A stretch of 64,000 bases of DNA from Solanum dulcamara. Taxonomy: Eukaryota; Streptophyta; Magnoliopsida; Solanales; Solanaceae. Shown here piece by piece: positions 57,235-64,000 of this stretch. The notes under the pieces are model-generated. The model had not been told where the DNA came from, searched no databases, and was given only the letters and a program-made list of their open reading frames with translations. The DNA is taken from NCBI RefSeq assembly GCF_947179165.1, contig NC_077237.1:10716735-10780734 (forward strand), read 5' to 3'. The translations under genes were made by a program, and so were the position numbers. Each line of letters opens with the position of its first letter. Within the stretch, counting starts at the first letter, position 1.

Positions 57235-57983
57235 TCACCATTGAATCAACTCACAAATGCATGATGAAAAAAAAATTCTTGCTGAAACACTGAAGCTTCT
57301 TAATTTTTCTATATGAAAACACTACTATTTTTTTCATAGGGACAACTACTAAACATTTTTCAATGTGAAATTTCAATAGAAAAATAGTGTTTTTTTTAGT
57401 AGTGATTAGTGTAGCCGTGCTGATAGAGTGAATGATGGTCAATTGAACAACGTTCATGAAGAAATTATGCTAAGTCTATTGAAAAATACTATATATAGGC
57501 CAAAAGTGTATATATGTAATTTTATATATCCTTATGCAGGAGCCGCCAGCCGGATCGACCAACAAATGATAGGTCAGAGAGATGGGCTCATTCGACTAAT
57601 CAGGCGAGGTTTGGAACCCTACCATCTATTCTGATATTTCTAGCTTCGTCGTGACTTATAATTATCTTATACTTAGCCTATTATAGTACTTTCGATTCAA
57701 ATATACCCCTTTCACTATTATACTTTTATGCTAATTTACCCTTGTCTTTAATTGACTATTACCTGGCGAATCTATTTAAAAATAAATAACTCATCACTAA
57801 ATTTAAATACTCAATTCCATTTACAAATCCAATCACAACTCATTTTCTTTTCATCATATTCTACTTCTATTTGAGAAGAGATTATAAAATTGTACAAAAG
57901 GGACCTTCTATTATTTTGAGATAAGGCAATTGAAAAGGAAGTGTATAAAATTTCACATGGCAAACAACCAGTTGATTTTTCTT
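57235..57983. other. Intergenic DNA with a possible CACTA-type end
   Basis: On the minus strand from 57404 the sequence reads CACTACTAAAAAAAACAC, which resembles a CACTA terminus. Around 57300-57400 there are inverted pieces (AACACTACTATTTTTT and AAAATAGTGTTTT). The plus frame 57428-57634 has no recognisable motif, so I do not call a gene. Confidence 0.35.
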
Positions 57984-58012
57984 GGGGGGGTGGGGTGGGG
58001 TGGGGTGGGGGG
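57984..58012 (+). other. G-quadruplex-forming tract
   Basis: Five G-runs of 4-7 bases are separated by single T residues. This meets the strictest sequence definition of an intramolecular G-quadruplex and stands out in otherwise AT-rich DNA. No gene adjoins it directly. Confidence 0.85.
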
Positions 58013-58769
58013 CTTGAAAATCAAAATAGTATGTTCCCTGCTAAGATACATACATGTATTTTAATTGGGAAAATGGTAAGAAATTTCCTTTCCACAATTA
58101 TTAATTAATTTCTATTCCTATCATATAAAGGAGCTTAATTAAGCTAATAATAATAATAATAATCATACACACGTTACATCTCTCCTTTTCCATCAATACA
58201 TTAAGAACTTACTATCAATCAAATCCATGTCAAGGTTACACATCCTAAGGCAACAACTTACTATTAATATGATTAAGTAATAAATTTAAATTAAAATATA
58301 TTATTACTTCTAATTTTAATATTATATATGAAAACGTGTACCGTATATTTATTAATTAATGTAATATAAATAGCGAATGCGAATTTCTTGATTGTTTTTA
58401 ATTTTTGCCCAAAAAGGTACTATTATTCTTGTGAGTAAAAATAATATGTGGTTAATTATACTTGACTGAATAATTAGGGCTTGTTACATACATACATACA
58501 AAAAAAAAAACTCAACAAAATGGTCTTATGTATATGTAATATATCGATATTGTATAATCATGTATATATAATGTATAACTATGTTGCAGAGATATATATT
58601 TATACATTACAATAATTTATCTTCTTCAATAATCTAATTTTTTAAAAAGAAAAATACATATATATTATGTGTAATTTATTAATCTTAAAAATATATTTAA
58701 CCTTCTGCTATTCCTGTTCTCATCTTGTTTTCTATATGCTTGCCCCTGACCTTTTATCTTGTCCTCTCT
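58013..58769. other. AT-rich intergenic DNA
   Basis: No gene is seen. It contains a TAA microsatellite at about 58147-58162 and TATATAT-rich stretches. Confidence 0.5.
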
Positions 58770-58891
58770 TAAAGTCGAGGGTCTTTCGAAAACAGCCGCC
58801 CTACCTTTCAAGGTGGGGGTTAGATCTGCGTACACTCTACCCTCCCCAAACCCCCACATTATGGGATTATACTGGGTTTGTTGTTGTTGTA
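58770..58891 (+). mobile_element. Au-SINE-like copy
   Basis: On the plus strand: TCGAGGGTCTTTCG, AACAGCCGCCCTACC, then GATCTGCGTACACTCTACCC, CCCCACATTATGGGATTATAC and a TTGTTGTTGTTGT tail. The order and wording fit the Au SINE family. Minus-strand open frames here are shadows. Confidence 0.65.
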
Positions 58892-59145
58892 GAAGTAAAA
58901 TTTCAAACTCATAATCTTTAAATATTCCGCCTTTGTTATTATCGGTGGACCATCTTGGACATGGTCATGCATGCTCTGAAATATATGGCTAACTACCCTT
59001 GTGAGTTTCACGTGATAGACGTAGGATTTAAAGGGGACGACATACACATCAACAAACATTTCCTTTCAATCATTTCAAAAATATATGGCTACAACATACT
59101 GCTTCCTTTTAACATGCTGCAGTGAAACTCATGCAATCCCTGGAC

Positions 59146-59331
59146 AGTGGCGGAGCCAGTTTTTTTAACTAAGAGAATTCAAAATTTAAAGAATTAGACA
59201 TATGAATTTGTTAAAATTGGTTTGACATCTACTATATATACATAATTTTTTTAATCATATATAAATAGTATAATTTTTTATCGAATGGGATTTGGATGAA
59301 CCCACTGATCATTAGGTGCCTCCGCCCCTCT
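59146..59331. mobile_element. 186-bp hAT-type MITE
   Basis: Ends AGTGGCGGAGCCAG and, reversed, AGAGGGGCGGAGGCAC. The flanks are CCCTGGAC (59138-59145) and CCCTAGAC (59332-59339), an 8-bp duplication with one mismatch, the length expected for hAT elements. The interior is AT-rich and non-coding. Confidence 0.75.
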
Positions 59332-59339
59332 CCCTAGAC

Positions 59340-62300
59340 ATTTGTTATCTGTGGACCATCTTGGACAAGGACTTAAAAAATGTTTATTATCGATGGAAAA
59401 AAAATGATCGTTATTTTGGACTTATAATCGACATAAATTGATCGAAAATGGAGTGCCGAAAAGTAGCGCATAGGTCCAAAAATATGTTTTAATTTTTTTT
59501 GTTAAAAAAAAGTTGGGCCAGGGGAAAGGGCAATAGATAAAGGGATTACATAGTGGAAAATCAAATCCTCACTAGTAAAAGTTTAAGTAATTATTCTATT
59601 AAGCTGCTAAGTATGGAAACACTATTTACCTCCAATTTTAAGAATGTAGATTCGAGTCACTGAGGGAGTAAAAAGATGAAATTCAAAACAAAGAATTCAA
59701 AATGACACTCATGAAATTTAAACACTCATTTAATGATATTGTATAGTTCTCACTCATTAATTAATTTTTAAAGTTGAGCTAGGTTCAAAGTTTACGTTTT
59801 CTTATCATAATAACAGAGTATAAGCTCATCATAATTCTTCATTTATCCAATTTTGAGCCCTCATAATATGTTATTCTTACCGGGTTATCACGCCTGAGCT
59901 TGCAGAGATGTTGCAAGTCGAATTTTTGACCAAAAACATCATTACACTAAGCCTCCAACTTAAAATACATTCTTAAATGGGTGATCACTTTTTAATAAAA
60001 AATTATTGATTTTAGCGATACTTTTTATTTATTATCATTTATAACAACATATAACAATGCTATGATAAATCTGTTATGTATTAAAAGTGAATTATGCATG
60101 CAATATAAATGTATTATAAGTTTTTAAAAATATATTATGCTTGTTTGGTAAGAAATTGACACAATGTATTATAAGTGTATTAAAGTGTGTGATAAATATA
60201 TTATCCATAAATAAAACATGTATTATATGTGTTTTATAAATTATTCTCGATAATATGTATTAAAACTGTATTATAAATGTCCAGTGAAAAAAATATTATT
60301 GCTATAAATGGTAAATATTTTCTTAATATAGTATATTTATGTAAGTTTCCCTTCTTAAAATATTATTTCATATAAAATATCCCCCAAATATTTAAAACTT
60401 AATAACTTTCATTCTTTTATTAAAATTTGTCAAAAAAGTTAACGAATTCCACAAAAAAGCATGTGTGGTGTGAACTGCTCCGTTAATTTTTTGACAAATT
60501 TTAATAGAAGGATAAAAACTTATAAGTTTTAATTACTTAGATAATGTATTTTGCAAAAAAGAATAATATAAAGATGTAGTTTTTGTTGGGAGTATAGTTT
60601 TAAAATGTTTTTGGCCAAAACTCGTTGAAGTCGATCACACCTTCATGTGAGAATAATATAATGGAAAATTTCCATAATTACCTAATATGTACACGTTAAT
60701 TGCATAAACTACAATTGAATTAAATATTAAAATTTGTGCTATTAAAGATTCACATGTGTCAAATGATCTCTATATTTGCGCCAGTAAATAAAAAGCTAGA
60801 AAAGGGAAGAATCACTGCATTTATTCCCAACTGAATTTAAAGGATATACTCAATATTTTAGGATTGATATTCCAAATTTAATGTGGCTCGTGGGTTAAAA
60901 ATAATATTACAATCTCAAAATAATTAATTCTGGAATAAGTTATTTTCAAGATTTTATCTCAATCAAACATGTAAGTTTATCATTCAAATCATGGGAGTGT
61001 GATATTATGTAACGACAAAGAATGATGCAATCTATTCAAACACTGTATTCATTAAAATAATATAGTATGATATAATACAACACAATACAATACGATACGA
61101 TACATTATAAAATAATATGTAACAACTATCCAAACAAAGTGTTAAAGTAATTGATCTTTTTTATATACTTTTGGAATTTGACTTAGTTAGCGTTTGACCA
61201 TAAATTTTGAATCAGATTTCAAAAATTTATTTCTAAATATCCGTCTGGCCATGAAATCTGATCTTCAGATACTTTTAAGTTTCCAAAAATTGGCCCAAAC
61301 CAGTTTTTGAGTTTTTGAGTCTTTCACTAATAAAACTTTAAAATAAAATATATGTCCAAATATAACTTCAAATTCCAAAAATTACAAAAACTCAATTTTT
61401 CAACTTGAAAACCCAACATGTATTTTCTTGTCACAATGATATGATTTCTCGAACAAAAGGTGATTTTATGTAAACAATGTAAAGAGCTTGTAGTACTCAA
61501 GCGGAGAGAGCTAAAATAATTAGAGGAAATTTCGCAAATAACCATTATAATAAATTTATTTAGGCTTCTTAATTATAGTTTGCATATTTATGAGCCGTAG
61601 CTATAATTTAAGTTGTCTCGTTTATATAATTCATGGGTTTGTATGATTCGCGGATAATTGAATTATTTTTGTATGAACTCAAAATAACGAATTTATACAA
61701 AAACAAACATCTGAACTTTATACAGTTACATAAATTATATTATACCAAAGTTATACAAATTTTGAATTATATACACGTGCGAATTATACAAACTTGAACC
61801 GTAATTAACGCTAAATGTTTGTGGCGAATTGTAAATTAGCTAAACTATAACTATGTTAACTAATTAACTAGTATATGTTTAATTATTCGCGTAATTTTCC
61901 CAAATAATTAATTGTTGTGTAGAGTCATCCAATGATACAATTTTTTGTATGGTTTTGCTTGTGGCACATCACGTATGAATATTGTAAGTGATGAATGAAC
62001 ATTTGATTCCAATAATTTGAGACCAATAATTTAATTTGAAGTCTGTCATTAGCTATGGACCATATAATATTTTATTGGATGATTAGGAAAATCTGTTATG
62101 AAATGTTTAATTTTCTAATTAAATCCCATCTTGAGTGGGGTCTTGAGTTCAAATCTCCATGCAGCCTTAATTTTTTGCAATATAATCTAGGCTCACAATA
62201 CCAATCCATCGTAACTATTATTGTATTGATTTAATTTGTGACCTTAGATGTTTTATTTATGATTTCAAAATAACGACATAGAATATTTTTAATTCATTCT

Positions 62301-62502
62301 TCCTTAAAATATTTTACAAATATATAAAAAATTTGATTGACTTTCGAAATTCTAACAGTTGCACAAAAGTTGGGACAATAGAAATAATATATATTATTTG
62401 AAAATGATATAAAAAGTATTGTAAATGACAATAACTAACAACTTAAAAATTTCAAAGGCATATAAAAAAGTTAATTGACTCTCGAAATTTCATCAGTGTC
62501 AT
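59340..62502. other. AT-rich intergenic DNA with MITE traces
   Basis: No gene is supported over these 3.2 kb. Near 61190-61390, GCGTTTGACCATAAATTTTG at one side and TGTCCAAATATAACTTCAA further on resemble a common Solanaceae MITE, without clear ends. Around 61680-61800 several TTATACAAA/AATTATAC repeats occur. The minus-strand frame 61327-61545 has no motif. Confidence 0.45.
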
Positions 62503-64000
62503 TGTCACTATCCAAGCCTAGGGCCTAGACGTGAAATGGCGAATGAGACACCTGGAGGTACCTCATTCAAGCCTCTTAGCATTCATTTAGCTTTTCATAA
62601 GCAATGACATACCATAACAAGCGGAAATAAAAATATTTTTCTATTTGTGTCCAAACATACCTCTACTAATAGACTTGGCGGGGGCTAAGACATGTCCCTA
62701 ACTCACCCTCAAAATAAGTTTCAAGAAAAGCCTTAATAAGAGTCTTCATGTTCTACATAACATAAGCTTAAAATAAAATGGATGTTGTTCCCGAACCATG
62801 GGAACTCACCGCAAGCAATCTTTAAACTAACTCGAGCTAGCCACGTGGAGGAGGTTGAGGAGCGATGTCGGTTCCTACATGGTGATATCATGTAGGCAAA
62901 AGTATGCGTTAGTACTTTGAATGTACTAAGTATGTGAGCATGTTATGCAATATATCATTATACAATAAGGTGATACAATGGACCATGCTAGAACCTTGTA
63001 TTCATTTGAAATACCATTTGGAGTTATGAAACTTAGTCAATAAAATATAGAAACTATCATGAATCATAAAAGAAACTTAAACATTATAGAGAAAATCATG
63101 AGTCATTATAAGAAACTATATACTTGTAAAATACCATGAATCGTAAGTAAATATACCATAAACCTTTTGAAAGGAATCTATAGCTTTGTGAGAGCATATA
63201 CTTTGCTTTGTGATAGACATAGTAGACATCATATGATATATCTTAAACATTGAAAGAGGGACCTTGTACCTTTGTGAGAGCAACCATTAACCGACATAAA
63301 CCATGTGAGCTATAACATGGAATCCCGATGTTACCCCTACACTGAAGAAAAAGGGGAGACTACTTGCCAAGGTAGACTCCGTCATGACTAAGTGGATCCA
63401 CTAAGCTATTGTGTAAACCGGGTACTCACCCCTAGTTCTTAGACTCGGGTACTCACTATAAGCCTTGATATTTCGGGTACTCACCACTAAGCCTTGATAT
63501 TTCGGGTACTCACCTCTTAGAGATTGGGTATTCGCCTCTATCTCCTTTATACTTACGGTGGTACGTAGTTCTGGGACGTGGGTGTTCGCCTCTAGTCCAA
63601 CTCGGTGCTAGGTAAGCTCTCAGCAGAATAACATTTAAGTATCATAATAACATAAGCATTTATATAACTCTAACATAAAATCATCATTCCATGGAATAGC
63701 TCATTAAAACCTTTGGTTTATAATATCATCATGGCTTCCATGCCCTATTTACCATTTTACTAATGAACCTTGATTTATAAGAAAATTAGGTCTACAATTA
63801 GTGATGGTATTTCAGGTACCATGCTAATCAGACCTTTCTTTTTGAAAAAATGTTCAAAGGCGTTGACGGCCTATAGGAATGTCATACATGTCATATCATA
63901 ACCTTAAACATTTCATTTGATTCAATGTGAGAATTGTCCTTTCACACTGAAACCTTACTTTGGTCAAGAAACCCTTTCATCAATCAATCATTTCATAAAG
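62503..64000. mobile_element. LTR-like repeat running off the right edge
   Basis: It starts TGTCACTATCCAAGCC. Read in reverse, 63240-63830 resembles 6780-7330, including GGTGAGTACCCGG and CTTAGTGGATCCACTTAG. A short repeat CGGGTACTCACC with CTAAGCCTTGATATTT recurs between 63418 and 63530. The right end lies outside the window, so whether it is a solo LTR or part of a full element is open. Confidence 0.6.

Noticed and set aside
57428..57634. 68-codon plus-strand frame between repeats
   Set aside because: Its middle is low-complexity, I see no domain or splice context, and it adjoins a possible CACTA end.

Overview
The window looks like nuclear DNA of a flowering plant, most likely a Solanaceae species (Solanum-type). 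It is very AT-rich, has intron-rich genes, and is filled with plant retrotransposons and MITEs of kinds common in that family: tRNA-derived SINEs, Au-SINE-like pieces ending in (TTG)n, an RTE-clade LINE, and solo LTRs beginning TGTCACGACCC. There is no bacterial operon, CRISPR array or rRNA.

Only three loci look like working host genes. (1) At 1.7-3.5 kb on the minus strand lies a cluster of five U14 box C/D snoRNAs. Each has both 18S rRNA complementarities, and an apparent promoter (TATA plus telo-box elements) lies at 3370-3500. (2) At 38.1-51.1 kb on the plus strand lies a ten-exon deubiquitinase gene of the UBP27 type. The exons join in frame to 573 codons with an N-terminal membrane segment and a complete set of USP boxes. 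(3) At 54.65-54.98 kb on the minus strand lies a two-exon gene of 76 codons. It encodes a secreted precursor ending in a GOLVEN/RGF (root meristem growth factor) peptide motif. Both of its exons are too short to stand out as open reading frames.

The rest is mobile DNA. From 4.1 to 28.3 kb there is a decayed Ty3/gypsy complex arranged LTR - internal region - LTR - truncated internal region - LTR fragment. It carries a nested 880-bp MULE-like element with a perfect 9-bp target duplication, a nested 2.29-kb solo LTR, and an array of 47-bp repeats. From 28.3 to 31.9 kb there are a CACTA terminus, a degenerate minisatellite of GACCC-type units and a hairpin-rich DNA element. From 32.2 to 37.7 kb a Ty1/copia element (minus strand) sits inside what looks like a hAT-type element.

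The UBP27 gene has grown around many insertions: LINE, SINEs, Stowaway, a 371-bp MITE with a 10-bp target duplication, a hAT MITE containing a SINE, and a triplicated intronic block. After the peptide gene come a second solo LTR (55.4-57.2 kb), a strong G-quadruplex tract, small MITEs, and at the right edge the start of an LTR that resembles, in opposite orientation, sequence near 7 kb.

I see no previously undescribed multi-gene system. The most useful items are the U14 cluster with its promoter, the hidden peptide-hormone gene, the transposon-loaded UBP27 gene, and several well-bounded non-autonomous elements. All alignments were made by eye.
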